Origin: Palsa-295 sp963785585
GTDB taxonomy: Bacteria; Acidobacteriota; Terriglobia; Acidiferrales; UBA7541
DNA length: 64,000 bases
Assembly: GCA_963785585.1 (NCBI GenBank)
Contig: CAWAVW010000001.1
Span: 372,001-436,000 of the forward strand
Direction of reading: 5' to 3'
Position numbers and translations under genes: made by a program. The notes under the pieces are model-generated. The model searched no databases. It had not been told where the DNA came from and saw only the letters and a program-made list of their open reading frames with translations. This document shows positions 17,421 to 26,143 of this stretch, in pieces (within the stretch, counting starts at the first letter, position 1; each line of letters starts with the position of its first letter).

Positions 17421-18671
17421 CTAGCGCTTCGGCGGCGTCATCGGCGTCCCGTTCGGTTTGTCGTTGGGCAGGAACAATTCCAGGCGGATGTGCCAGGTCA
17501 CCGATTTTCCGGGTGCCAGCGTCACCATGCCCGTATCGGTCTTCCCCCACAGTTTCGTGTTGAACGGATCGGCCAGATTGAATTGCGGTTCCACGGCCAC
17601 AAACTGCTTGTCCGGCGGCGCGTACACCTGAATCGCTTTGATTTCCTTCGATAGCATCGTGATTCGCATTCCGTAGTCGGCGGCCGGATCGGAAATCTCC
17701 ACCGCCGCCGTCCCCGCCGCATTCCGCTGAATGTGCGTGAAACTTTCGTCCATGAAGAGCGTTCCCAGCGCTGCCCCGCCGCGCGCCGTGAAATCGTACG
17801 GCGTGCCCTTCACCGGCACGATCTGCCCCGTCGGAAACACATCGTCCAGGTTGTTCGCCGGCGCGCGCATATCCGCTGGAATTCGCAGCCGCGCCTGCTG
17901 CCTGTCGCCCACGGGAAACGCGAAATACGGGTGAAATCCGATCGACATCGGCTCGGGCTCCGTCCCCACGTTTTTCGCGGTCACTTCGATGTCGAGCGCT
18001 TTATCCGTCAGCGTGTAGTGGACGCTTACGTCCGTCTTCGAGAACCAGTGCCCGCCGAAATTCCCCGCGTGAAGCTCCGCCGTCACGAACGATCCCGGCG
18101 GCCCGCTGTGATCCTGCACGTCCGTAAACCGCGACGACATGATCAGCCCGTGCATCGCATGAACCTCCGCTCCGGGATTTTTTCCATGCCAGTTGGCCGG
18201 CAGTGAAATCGCTCGCCCGTCGATCGTCGTCTGAATCGTCTTTCCGTCGGCGGACAGCGTCCCGCGAATTCGGTTCGGATACGGCAGCAGAATCGCTCCG
18301 CCCATCATGAAGCTGTGGTTTCCGAATTCGTCGTCGGATTCCAGCGTCTTGATCGCGTCCGGCACGCTCGGCGACGCAATCAAATCCTTCTCGCCCACTC
18401 CCGGAATCCACGCCTTCAGTTGCAGCAAATTCATTCCATGCCCGGGCAGCACCGTCGCTTCCAGAAATTGTGGTTTGGACTTGTCCGTCCCTTGCTGGCG
18501 CACCAGCGTGACCACCGGCTCGCCTCCGATCGCCGGTGCCTGCGGTTTCGCTTCGGTCCCCGCTTGGCCGACCGTCCGCCCGTCACCGGCACTCACGGAT
18601 CCGAGCGCAACGGCTCCCGCGGCGAAAATGCCGACGGTCAGTCCAACGAAAATCCATCGATTTTTCATCAC
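17421..18671 (-). CDS. Exported aldose 1-epimerase (mutarotase)
   Basis: This 416-residue protein is a galactose-mutarotase-fold enzyme that interconverts alpha and beta anomers of aldoses. Conserved residues are present: H174 (HAMHG), H247 (IGFHPYF) and E361 (AVEPQFN). A signal peptide (about residues 1-28) sends it to the periplasm, which fits a pathway where all hydrolases here are exported and free sugars are released outside the cytoplasm. Its stop codon immediately abuts that of the convergent GH2 gene with no room for a terminator. It is divergent from the LacI regulator gene. Confidence 0.92.
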   Translation of the reverse strand: MMKNRWIFVGLTVGIFAAGAVALGSVSAGDGRTVGQAGTEAKPQAPAIGGEPVVTLVRQQGTDKSKPQFLEATVLPGHGMNLLQLKAWIPGVGEKDLIASPSVPDAIKTLESDDEFGNHSFMMGGAILLPYPNRIRGTLSADGKTIQTTIDGRAISLPANWHGKNPGAEVHAMHGLIMSSRFTDVQDHSGPPGSFVTAELHAGNFGGHWFSKTDVSVHYTLTDKALDIEVTAKNVGTEPEPMSIGFHPYFAFPVGDRQQARLRIPADMRAPANNLDDVFPTGQIVPVKGTPYDFTARGGAALGTLFMDESFTHIQRNAAGTAAVEISDPAADYGMRITMLSKEIKAIQVYAPPDKQFVAVEPQFNLADPFNTKLWGKTDTGMVTLAPGKSVTWHIRLELFLPNDKPNGTPMTPPKR

Positions 18672-18994
18672 AACCTCCTCCCTAACTCACAGAAGCGCGG
18701 GCGCTTGCTGCACCGAAACGCTCCATCGTGGCAATCCGTCCACGCCTACTTAATCGATGCAGTACTGGGAAATCATGCAGTTCCCGATTGGCATCGAGTT
18801 GCCATGTTATTTCGCGCGTTAGCTCGCAAAGTGTTTACGAATCGGAAAGACCGGCGTATGGTAGGAATCTTTGCCGAGCCTGTCAACGTGCGGACCCGGT
18901 CGCGCGAAAAAATCCGCGCGGCGGCGTTGACGCGATCGCGTGCATCTCGCCCAGTCTCCCCGGGCGTTCGCCTCGCCGGTCCAGGGAAAAATCC
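18672..18994. other. Divergent region between mutarotase and LacI regulator genes
   Basis: The 323-nt gap contains the AGGGA ribosome-binding site of the regulator (about 8 nt before ATG 18995) and an unassigned promoter region. I looked for a copy of the GTTAAC/GGTAAC half-sites seen at 15408 and 20232 and found none here. Confidence 0.5.
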
Positions 18995-20056
18995 ATGAAG
19001 CCCGTACGCATGAAAGACATCGCGCGCGACCTGGGCGTTTCCGTCATCACCGTTTCCAAAGCTCTTCGCGACCACTCCGATATCAGTCTCGCCACGCGCG
19101 CCCGCGTTCTCAATCGCGTCAAGGAATTGAACTATCGGCCCAATTATGCCGCCCGCGCGCTGGTCACCGGCCGCTCGAACATGATCGGACTCGTCGTGCC
19201 CGATCTGGTGCATTCTTTTTACTCCGAAATTGGAAACGGTCTCGGCAAGATTCTCCGCAAAAACGGTTACAGCCTGGTCATTTCCTCTTCCGAGGAAGAT
19301 CAGGAAATTGAAAACCAGATCGTCGATCAACTCATCGCCCGCCGCGTGGACGCTCTGGTAATCGCTTCCACCAACTCCACGCAGACTTCTCTCAACCGGA
19401 TCGTCGATGCCAACATTCCCTTTGTCCTGATCGATCGCAGAATTCCCGGCATGGAAGCGAACTTCGTGGGCGGCGACGATGAACTCATCGGCGTGATTGC
19501 CACCGAGCATCTGGTCGAAATTGGCTGCAAGACCATCGCCCACATCGGCGGCGCCAAAGTCAGTCCCGCGCGGGGCCGTCTCGAAGGCTACAAACAGACC
19601 CTCGCCAAACACGGCCTATCGGTGGGACCTGAGTACATCGTTACCAGCGACACCCTCGACGAAATGGCCCACGACGTCGGCTATCAATCCGCCAAGGCGT
19701 TATTGAAACTCGATCCCCGCCCCGACGGCATATTCTGCTTCAGCGATCCGCTGGCCATCGGAACCACGCGCGCCATCCTCGAAGCCGGCCTCCGCATCCC
19801 GGACGACGTAGCGATCGTCGGTTGCGGCAATCTTCACTACGACGTTTTCTTGCGCGTCCCGCTCACCAGCGTCGATCAGCAAAGCGTCGCGATCGGCGAA
19901 CGCGCCGCGCATCTCGCCATGAGCGTAATTGATGCCGCTTCCGGCCTCGGACCCACCGTCAAGCCGCCGTCCCGATCGAAAGCAAAACCGAGAAGCATTC
20001 TGCTTCCGCCGAAGCTCGTGATTCGCGAGTCCACGCGACGAAACTCTCGCTCCTAG
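18995..20056 (+). CDS. LacI-family transcriptional regulator
   Basis: The 353-residue repressor-type protein starts at ATG 18995, where the LacI helix-turn-helix begins at once (VRMKDIARDLGVSVITVSKAL) and AGGGA lies upstream. The hinge segment YRPNYAARALVTGRS follows near residue 50, then the periplasmic-binding-protein-like effector domain (about 62-335). The setting between an exported mutarotase and a TonB receptor, in a glycosidase cluster, makes it the obvious candidate for sensing a sugar released by the hydrolases. Candidate operators are at 15408-15419 and 20232-20242. The C-terminus is unusually basic (SRSKAKPRS). Confidence 0.93.
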   Translation: MKPVRMKDIARDLGVSVITVSKALRDHSDISLATRARVLNRVKELNYRPNYAARALVTGRSNMIGLVVPDLVHSFYSEIGNGLGKILRKNGYSLVISSSEEDQEIENQIVDQLIARRVDALVIASTNSTQTSLNRIVDANIPFVLIDRRIPGMEANFVGGDDELIGVIATEHLVEIGCKTIAHIGGAKVSPARGRLEGYKQTLAKHGLSVGPEYIVTSDTLDEMAHDVGYQSAKALLKLDPRPDGIFCFSDPLAIGTTRAILEAGLRIPDDVAIVGCGNLHYDVFLRVPLTSVDQQSVAIGERAAHLAMSVIDAASGLGPTVKPPSRSKAKPRSILLPPKLVIRESTRRNSRS

Positions 20057-20183
20057 CCGCTCCCCTCCGTCGCGCCGCCCCTCGATTTCTCTCGCCTTTT
20101 GCTGCCTGAAATCCACCGTCTCGGACTGGGCCTCCTAATCCTGCCGTACCATTAGTTTTGCGGATACAACAGATAGAAAATCC

Positions 20184-20212
20184 TTGACACATTTCCGGTG
20201 CGGGCGTAAAAA
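20184..20212 (+). promoter_or_regulatory. Candidate sigma70 promoter of TonB receptor gene
   Basis: TTGACA (20184-20189) is followed after 17 nt by TAAAAA (20207-20212; 4 of 6 matches to TATAAT). Initiation near 20219 would give a leader of about 180 nt. The region lies between the LacI gene and the receptor; 343 nt (20057-20399) carry no gene. Confidence 0.5.
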
Positions 20213-20231
20213 CTCTCCAGTCATGTACTCG

Positions 20232-20242
20232 GTTACGGTAAC
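20232..20242. promoter_or_regulatory. Candidate LacI-family operator upstream of TonB receptor
   Basis: GTTACGGTAAC is a perfect 5+1+5 palindrome about 13-23 nt downstream of the predicted transcription start. It shares the half-site ACGGTAAC with the site at 15408-15419. The adjacent upstream gene encodes a LacI-family regulator. Confidence 0.5.
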
Positions 20243-20399
20243 GCTACAGTTGCGCCGAAACCGATAGTTCCAAGGGGTGGGTCTAAGTCGATCGCAGTCT
20301 GCCACGCTCGCTCGTCGCGTGCAGGCTTCCTTCCTAGCTCACGTTTTTCGATTCGACTGAAAAAGTGCGGGCCCTGCCAGGGCCTGGGAGGCAACAATA

Positions 20400-23300
20400 A
20401 TGAATAGGTTGCAAGGGGTCATCAGTCCCAGTCGTGCTGTGCTGACGCGGGCTGTCGGCATCACCGCGTTGTTTTTGTTGGCGCTGTTCGTCGCGCTGCC
20501 TGTCACCCAGGCTCAGACGAGCGGCACGCTTTCCGGTTCCGTGTATGACGCTTCCGGCGCCGTCATTCCCAATGCTTCGGTCACCGTCGTGAACGAAGCT
20601 TCCAACGATACTCGTAACGTCTTGACCAACGGCGACGGTCACTTCGTGTTTCCGTCCACTCTTCCCGGCAGCTATACCATCACTGTCGAATTGAAGGGTT
20701 TCAAGACCGCCAAGCAGACCGGCGTCGTCATCCACGCCGGCGACAACATCAAAGTTCCTGACTTCGCCCTCGAAGTCGGTAATTCCACCCAGACCATCAC
20801 GGTCGCCGAAAACACCCAGATTATTCCGGTGGACAACGGCGAACGCGCTGCCGTTCTGGACGCGCAGGACATTGACAACCTGGCCCTCGAAAGCCGCAAC
20901 ATCACCGAATTGCTGAAGGTTCTTCCGGGCGTTCTCGTTTCTCCGGGCACCGGCAATGGCGGCGTTAACTTCATCGCCGTTTCCACCGGTCAGAGCGCGG
21001 TCGGCACCTCTCTCGACTTCAACGGCGCTCCCCACCGCGGCGGCACCAGCCAATTGGCTGACGGCGTGGACGTCAACGACCCCGGTTGCAACTGCAACGC
21101 GATCGCCACGATCAACCCGGACATGACCCAGGAAGTCACCGTTCAGACTTCCAACTTCGGCGCCGACGTTTCCCACGGCCCGGTCATCGTCAACACCATC
21201 AGCAAGGCGGGCGGTTCGGACTATCACGGCACCGGCTACATCTTTGCTCGGAACGACGCCTTGAACGCCAACGACTGGCAGAGCGATCACCAGGGCATCG
21301 CCAAGGGTGACGCTTCGTACTACTACCCCGGCGGCAACATTGGCGGTCCGATTCCCTTCACCCACAAGAAAGTCTTGTTCTGGTTCGGTTACGAGCACTA
21401 CTTGCAGAATCAGGGCAACGCCAACGTTCTGACCTCCTACATCCCCACTCCGGCGATGGCAGGCGGCAACTTTACCGCCTCCGGCGCTGGTAACGCGGCT
21501 CTCTGCCCGGGCGGTTTCACCGCAACGGCAACCAACTATTGCAATAACCTGCAGGGCATGTACCTGCCCAACGGCGCGCAGATCGGCGTCACCCCGGGAT
21601 ATCCGGTCGGCATCATTCCGACCCAGTTCCTCGATCCGGGCGCTGCATCCTTGGCCTCCATCTGGCCGGCTGCGAATGCCGATCCGAGCACCACGCCGGG
21701 CAACTACAACTACTACGAACCGATCGACAACATTCACAACGGCTACACCTACCGTGCCCGCGTGGACTACAACTTCGACGAGAAGACCAAGTTTTACTTC
21801 TCCTACCAGTTCGGAAATGACAGTTCCCTCGTGCAGGGCAACGGCGCTCACATCTACTGGACGCCGGGCAACTCCATCCCCTTCCCGGGCGGCGGTCTTT
21901 CCACCGTGTCCACCACCAAGAGCTTGGCCGGTCACTTCGTTCACATCTTCAACTCCACCACCACGAACGAATTCATCGCCACTTGGGGTTACGGCAATTT
22001 CCCGGTCGGTCCGTCGAACATCTCGACCATCTACAAGAGCACTCTGAACTATCCGTACGGCTCCATTTACGGCGGCTCGCTTTTGATCCCGTCGTATAAC
22101 AGCGCCGGAAACCAGACCTTCCCTGACTTTTCGCAGGAAGACATTTTCGAGCCAACCGGCAAGTACACCGTTCGCAAGGAAATGCCGGTGTTCGAAGATG
22201 ACTTCACCAAAGTCTGGGGCGCCCACACCATCAAAGTTGGCGGCTTTACGGAAAACGTCAACAACCTCCAGGGTTCCTTCTCCAACATCAACGGAAACCT
22301 GAGCTTCAGCGGCGCGGGCAATCCGGACGTGATCACTGGAACCAACATCGGCGGCAAGAACCCGACGGCGAACTTCTTTACCGGTATCGCCACCGGTTAC
22401 TCGGAACAGAATGCCTCGCCGGTCGAAAGCCTGGCGTTCCAGACCATTTCCGCCTACATCGACGACTCCTACAAAGTCACCAAGCGGATCACCGTCGAGT
22501 TCGGGTTGCGGTTCGAACATATTTCCCACTGGTACGATCGCGACGGAATCGGCAACGCCGTTTGGCTGCCGGGCTTGGTCGCCTCGGACGCGGCCGCCGG
22601 CCTTGCAAACCCCGGTATCCGGTACCATGCAATCGATCCGGGCATTCCTCTGAGCGGCTCGCCCAACCGTCTTGCGTTCGTATCGCCCCGCTTCGGCGTG
22701 GCCTGGGACGTGTTCGGAACCGGCAAGACCGTTGTTCGCGGTGGTATCGGCGAATATCGCTTCAACGACCAGACGAACGACTACGACGCGGCTCTTACCA
22801 CGTCGCTCGGTGTACAGACCTATAACCTGCCGGGCGGAAAGAACGTTCTGCTTTCCGAAATCGGGCAGTTGAAGCCGCCTTCCCCCACGCCGGGCAGCAT
22901 CGCCGGTACCGTGAATGCGTTGCCGTACAACGACTACGACATTCCCGTCACCTACGCTTACAACTTGACCGTTTCGCAGCAGACGCCTTGGCACTCCCTG
23001 TTGGAAGTCGCCTACGTCGGCAACGAAAGCGATCAGTTGTTCATGGGTGGAGAAACGATCTCGGGAAGCGGCTTCAATAGCTTTACGGACCAGAACAAGA
23101 CTCCTCTGGGAGCCTTCTTCGCGCCCGATCCCGTCACCGGCATCACTTCCACCGATCCGGAGAACATCACCTTCTCCTCGGGCGGTGTCAACCAGATCGC
23201 CGACTACCATCCGTACGGCAAATACTACGGAACCAACCAGATTTTGGTCCCGTCGCATGTCGGCTACGCCAACTACAACGCCCTGCAGATCAGCTGGGTC

Positions 23301-24080
23301 AAGCGTTCGGACCGCCTCACGTTCAACGCCAACTTCACCTGGTCGAAGTCGCTGGGCACCGGCCAACAGATCGATCCGTTTACGGTACACGGCAACTACG
23401 GGATTCTTTCCAACGATCGCCCGTATGTGCTCAACACCTCGTTCGACTACAACTTCCTGAAGGTTTACCACGGTGAAAACAAGATCATCAGCGCAACCGC
23501 AAACGGCTGGACGATCTCGAACATCACCTCCTGGCAAGCCGGCGGGAACTTGCAGGCTGTCAACAGCCCGAATTTCGGTCTGTCGCTCAGCTACACGGAT
23601 CTCCCGGCCGGCTACGGTCCTTCGGCCAACATCGGCTCTGCGACCTACTTCGGTACGGACGCCGGAATTCTGGTGATGCCGGACGAAACCTGCAACGCGG
23701 GTTCCGGATTGGCTTCCAACCAGAGAGTGAAGGTGGGATGCTTCACCCCGCCGCCATTCGGCTCCAACGGTCCGCGCACCTACCCGTACCTCAGCGCCGC
23801 TTCGTTGTTTGATAGCGATCTGGCACTGTACAAGACGTTCCACATCAACGATCGCAATGCGATTCAGTTCCGCGTGTCGGCCTTCAACTGGCTGAACCAC
23901 CCGCTGCCCGAATTCAGCAGCGGCAACCAGCTCACGTTGAAGTACACACTCGACGAACAAAATCAGGCTGCGGGTTACCAACTCAGCCCGAGCACTTCCC
24001 CGACCTTTGGTTTCTTGGACACCAAGGCCGGCGCACCCAACCAGCGAATCTGGGAACTTTCGCTGAAGTACATGTTCTAA
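20400..24080 (+). CDS. Oar-like TonB-dependent receptor with carboxypeptidase-regulatory-like domain
   Basis: The 1226-residue outer-membrane protein has a signal peptide (cleavage after VTQAQ, about residue 39) and a carboxypeptidase-regulatory-like domain (about 40-130; LSGSVYDASGAVIPNASVTVVN). A plug domain follows (about 135-270), then a long beta-barrel ending in aromatic KYMF, as usual for BAM substrates. This receptor type is heavily expanded in Acidobacteriota and is thought to import oligosaccharides or other large ligands. GGAGG lies 9 nt before ATG 20400. It carries its own candidate promoter, operator and strong terminator, so it is monocistronic. Substrate is unknown; the glycosidase cluster upstream suggests a glycan. 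Confidence 0.94.
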   Translation: MNRLQGVISPSRAVLTRAVGITALFLLALFVALPVTQAQTSGTLSGSVYDASGAVIPNASVTVVNEASNDTRNVLTNGDGHFVFPSTLPGSYTITVELKGFKTAKQTGVVIHAGDNIKVPDFALEVGNSTQTITVAENTQIIPVDNGERAAVLDAQDIDNLALESRNITELLKVLPGVLVSPGTGNGGVNFIAVSTGQSAVGTSLDFNGAPHRGGTSQLADGVDVNDPGCNCNAIATINPDMTQEVTVQTSNFGADVSHGPVIVNTISKAGGSDYHGTGYIFARNDALNANDWQSDHQGIAKGDASYYYPGGNIGGPIPFTHKKVLFWFGYEHYLQNQGNANVLTSYIPTPAMAGGNFTASGAGNAALCPGGFTATATNYCNNLQGMYLPNGAQIGVTPGYPVGIIPTQFLDPGAASLASIWPAANADPSTTPGNYNYYEPIDNIHNGYTYRARVDYNFDEKTKFYFSYQFGNDSSLVQGNGAHIYWTPGNSIPFPGGGLSTVSTTKSLAGHFVHIFNSTTTNEFIATWGYGNFPVGPSNISTIYKSTLNYPYGSIYGGSLLIPSYNSAGNQTFPDFSQEDIFEPTGKYTVRKEMPVFEDDFTKVWGAHTIKVGGFTENVNNLQGSFSNINGNLSFSGAGNPDVITGTNIGGKNPTANFFTGIATGYSEQNASPVESLAFQTISAYIDDSYKVTKRITVEFGLRFEHISHWYDRDGIGNAVWLPGLVASDAAAGLANPGIRYHAIDPGIPLSGSPNRLAFVSPRFGVAWDVFGTGKTVVRGGIGEYRFNDQTNDYDAALTTSLGVQTYNLPGGKNVLLSEIGQLKPPSPTPGSIAGTVNALPYNDYDIPVTYAYNLTVSQQTPWHSLLEVAYVGNESDQLFMGGETISGSGFNSFTDQNKTPLGAFFAPDPVTGITSTDPENITFSSGGVNQIADYHPYGKYYGTNQILVPSHVGYANYNALQISWVKRSDRLTFNANFTWSKSLGTGQQIDPFTVHGNYGILSNDRPYVLNTSFDYNFLKVYHGENKIISATANGWTISNITSWQAGGNLQAVNSPNFGLSLSYTDLPAGYGPSANIGSATYFGTDAGILVMPDETCNAGSGLASNQRVKVGCFTPPPFGSNGPRTYPYLSAASLFDSDLALYKTFHINDRNAIQFRVSAFNWLNHPLPEFSSGNQLTLKYTLDEQNQAAGYQLSPSTSPTFGFLDTKAGAPNQRIWELSLKYMF

Positions 24081-24090
24081 CTCCCATCGA

Positions 24091-24126
24091 AAAGGCGCCC
24101 CGATTCGTCGGGGCGCCTTTTTTTTT
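24091..24126 (+). terminator. Rho-independent terminator of TonB receptor gene
   Basis: A perfect 13-bp stem (24091-24103 with 24108-24120) closes a TTCG tetraloop and runs into nine T residues. It lies 11 nt after the receptor stop codon. Confidence 0.95.
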
Positions 24127-24206
24127 GCTCCGCGGCCGCCGCCAAACCCCGCGTCCGCAACTCGCATCCCATCCGCCTGAAACCGCTCGATGCTCTCTTT
24201 GACTTC

Positions 24207-24214
24207 GTTATACT
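24207..24214 (+). promoter_or_regulatory. GTTATACT -10 element next to a start codon
   Basis: GTTATACT contains TATACT, 5 of 6 matches to the sigma70 -10. It ends 2 nt before ATG 24217 and 8 nt before ATG 24223. Initiation at the normal distance would begin the transcript at or next to ATG 24223. No good -35 is visible 16-18 nt upstream. Confidence 0.45.
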
Positions 24215-24216
24215 GG

Positions 24217-26097
24217 ATGGAAATGTTGCGTCGTCTGATCAATCGCCGAACCGCAATCCTCTCCGGTGTTCTTCTCTTCGCCCTTGCCGCGTCGTCGGCG
24301 CGCGCCCAAATCTCCGCCGCAGGCGTCACGCCCCAGGCAGCCCTCCAGGAACACTACGACTCCGCGCAAAACTTTCAGACCTCCGGAGACCTTCCCCAGG
24401 CCGCCTTCCAGTACAAGCTCTTCCTCTCGAGCGCTCTCGTCCAGCTCGCCTACAATCGCTCGAAGGCCGGCGACTTCCCCAAAGCCGCCCAATATTTTGA
24501 CGCCTCTCTCGCCCTCGTCCCCAATGACTCCACCGTCCAGCTCGAATACGCCGAAGCCGCTCTCGCCGCCAAAGACCTGCCGAAGGCGCAATCGCTCGCT
24601 CAATCCGTCATCGACGCCGAACCGAAAAACGCCAAAGCCCGCCGCGTCCTCGGCCGCACGTTGCTCCAGATGAACGATCTGCAAGCCGCCCGCGGCCAGC
24701 TCGAAACCGCCGTCGCTCTCGAATCCGACTTCGAAAATGGATACGCCCTGGCCACCGCCTATCTCGCTCTGAAGGACGAAAAAAGCGCCGCGAAAATTTT
24801 CACTGAGATGCTCGCCGCCTTCGGCGATTCCGCGCCGCTGCGCATGAATTTCGGCCGCGCTTACGGCGAATACGGGTATCCCGAACTCGCCATCGCCGAG
24901 TTCAAAAGAGCGATCGCCAAAGATCCCAAAGCCCCCGGCGTTCACTACCTGCTCGGCGCTTCCTACGTCCTCAGCATGGGCGAAATCGATTTCCCGCTGG
25001 CCATCGCCGAATTCAACAAGGAACTCGCGCTCTATCCCAACGATTACTTCAGCCATTCCCAGCTCGGCTACATTTATCTCAGCCAGCACAAATTGCCAGA
25101 AGCCGTCGTCGAACTGACCCGCGCCGTCGAACTCGACCCGCGGGACCCCGACGCCTTTCTCTCGCTCGGCCAGGCCTACTCCGAACTCGACAAGCCCGCC
25201 GACGCCGAAGCCGCTCTCCGAAAATCCATCGAACTCACCGCCGATCCCGCGCGCAACCACTATCAAGTGCAGCGCGCCCACTACCTGCTCGGCCGCATCC
25301 TCCTGCAATCGAATCGCGCTGACGACGGCAAAAAAGAAATGGCCATCTCCGAACAGCTTTCGAAATTGAGCGTTCAGGAAAATCAAGGCAAGCTTCGCGC
25401 CGATTCCGCCAGCCAGTCCGAAGCGTCCGCTTCGCTGAAAGACTCCTCCGCTTCCGCGCCCCTGGACGCCGAAGCCGTAAAACAAATCGCCGCCTACGAA
25501 AAGCAGATTGGCCCGGCCATCGCCGATAGCTACAACAATCTCGGCGTCATCGCCGCCGGCGACAACGATCTCGCTTCCGCGCTTCAATATTTCGAGCAGG
25601 CCTACATCTGGAATCCCGCGCTCGATACTCTCGATTACAACTGGGGGCGCGCCGCATTCACCGCCAAGCGCTTTGACGAAGCCGTCGGCCCCCTGCAGCG
25701 CTACATGAACGCCCATCCCGAAGACACCGGCGCCCGCGCCACTCTCGGGTTGAACTATTTCCTCGGAAACAACTGCAAAGACGCTCTCGAAACCTTCGAG
25801 CCGATCGGTGCGCAAATCAGTTCCACGCCCGCGCTCGCCTTCGCCTACGCGGTTTGCCAGACCAAAGCCGGCGACTTCGACCGCGGCCTTGCGTCCTTAA
25901 AGGAACTCGCGCTCGCGCATCCGCACATCGTGGACAATCACCGCGCGCTCGCCGAAGCCTACGCCAGCCGCGACAATTTCGCCGACGCCGCATCCGAAAT
26001 GCGCGAAGTCGTCCGCTTGGCGCCGTCCGACTCCGATGCCGTCAGGCTCGAACAGGAATACGAATCAAAAGCCGGCGCCGCCGCGAAACCAAAGTAG
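24217..26097 (+). CDS. Exported TPR-repeat protein
   Basis: This 626-residue protein has an N-terminal signal peptide (Arg-rich start, hydrophobic core, cleavage near SARAQ) and is otherwise almost all TPR helices. At least ten units are recognisable, for example around AIAEFKRAIAKDPKAPGVHY and AVVELTRAVELDPRDPDAF. A spacer near residues 390-415 is Ser/Ala-rich. The start is either ATG 24217 or ATG 24223. Neither has a ribosome-binding site, and a GTTATACT -10 element ends at 24214, so the message may be leaderless. A CRTAC1 gene follows after 46 nt; this TPR-CRTAC1 pairing recurs in Acidobacteriota, but its function is not established. Confidence 0.85.
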   Translation: MEMLRRLINRRTAILSGVLLFALAASSARAQISAAGVTPQAALQEHYDSAQNFQTSGDLPQAAFQYKLFLSSALVQLAYNRSKAGDFPKAAQYFDASLALVPNDSTVQLEYAEAALAAKDLPKAQSLAQSVIDAEPKNAKARRVLGRTLLQMNDLQAARGQLETAVALESDFENGYALATAYLALKDEKSAAKIFTEMLAAFGDSAPLRMNFGRAYGEYGYPELAIAEFKRAIAKDPKAPGVHYLLGASYVLSMGEIDFPLAIAEFNKELALYPNDYFSHSQLGYIYLSQHKLPEAVVELTRAVELDPRDPDAFLSLGQAYSELDKPADAEAALRKSIELTADPARNHYQVQRAHYLLGRILLQSNRADDGKKEMAISEQLSKLSVQENQGKLRADSASQSEASASLKDSSASAPLDAEAVKQIAAYEKQIGPAIADSYNNLGVIAAGDNDLASALQYFEQAYIWNPALDTLDYNWGRAAFTAKRFDEAVGPLQRYMNAHPEDTGARATLGLNYFLGNNCKDALETFEPIGAQISSTPALAFAYAVCQTKAGDFDRGLASLKELALAHPHIVDNHRALAEAYASRDNFADAASEMREVVRLAPSDSDAVRLEQEYESKAGAAAKPK

Positions 26098-26143
26098 TCG
26101 CTATGCGGAACGGCGCAACAACTTACAAGTACTCCGGAACGCA

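Noticed and set aside
20334..24329. Open frame of about 1331 codons on the minus strand
   Set aside because: It lies fully antisense to the TonB receptor gene. Its composition is Gly/Val/Arg-rich without domains, the result of GC-rich codon bias in the real gene, which has a signal peptide, plug and barrel, ribosome-binding site and terminator.
24208..25815. Open frame of about 535 codons on the minus strand
   Set aside because: It mirrors the TPR protein gene; the antisense translation is Gly/Phe/Val-rich and has no motif.
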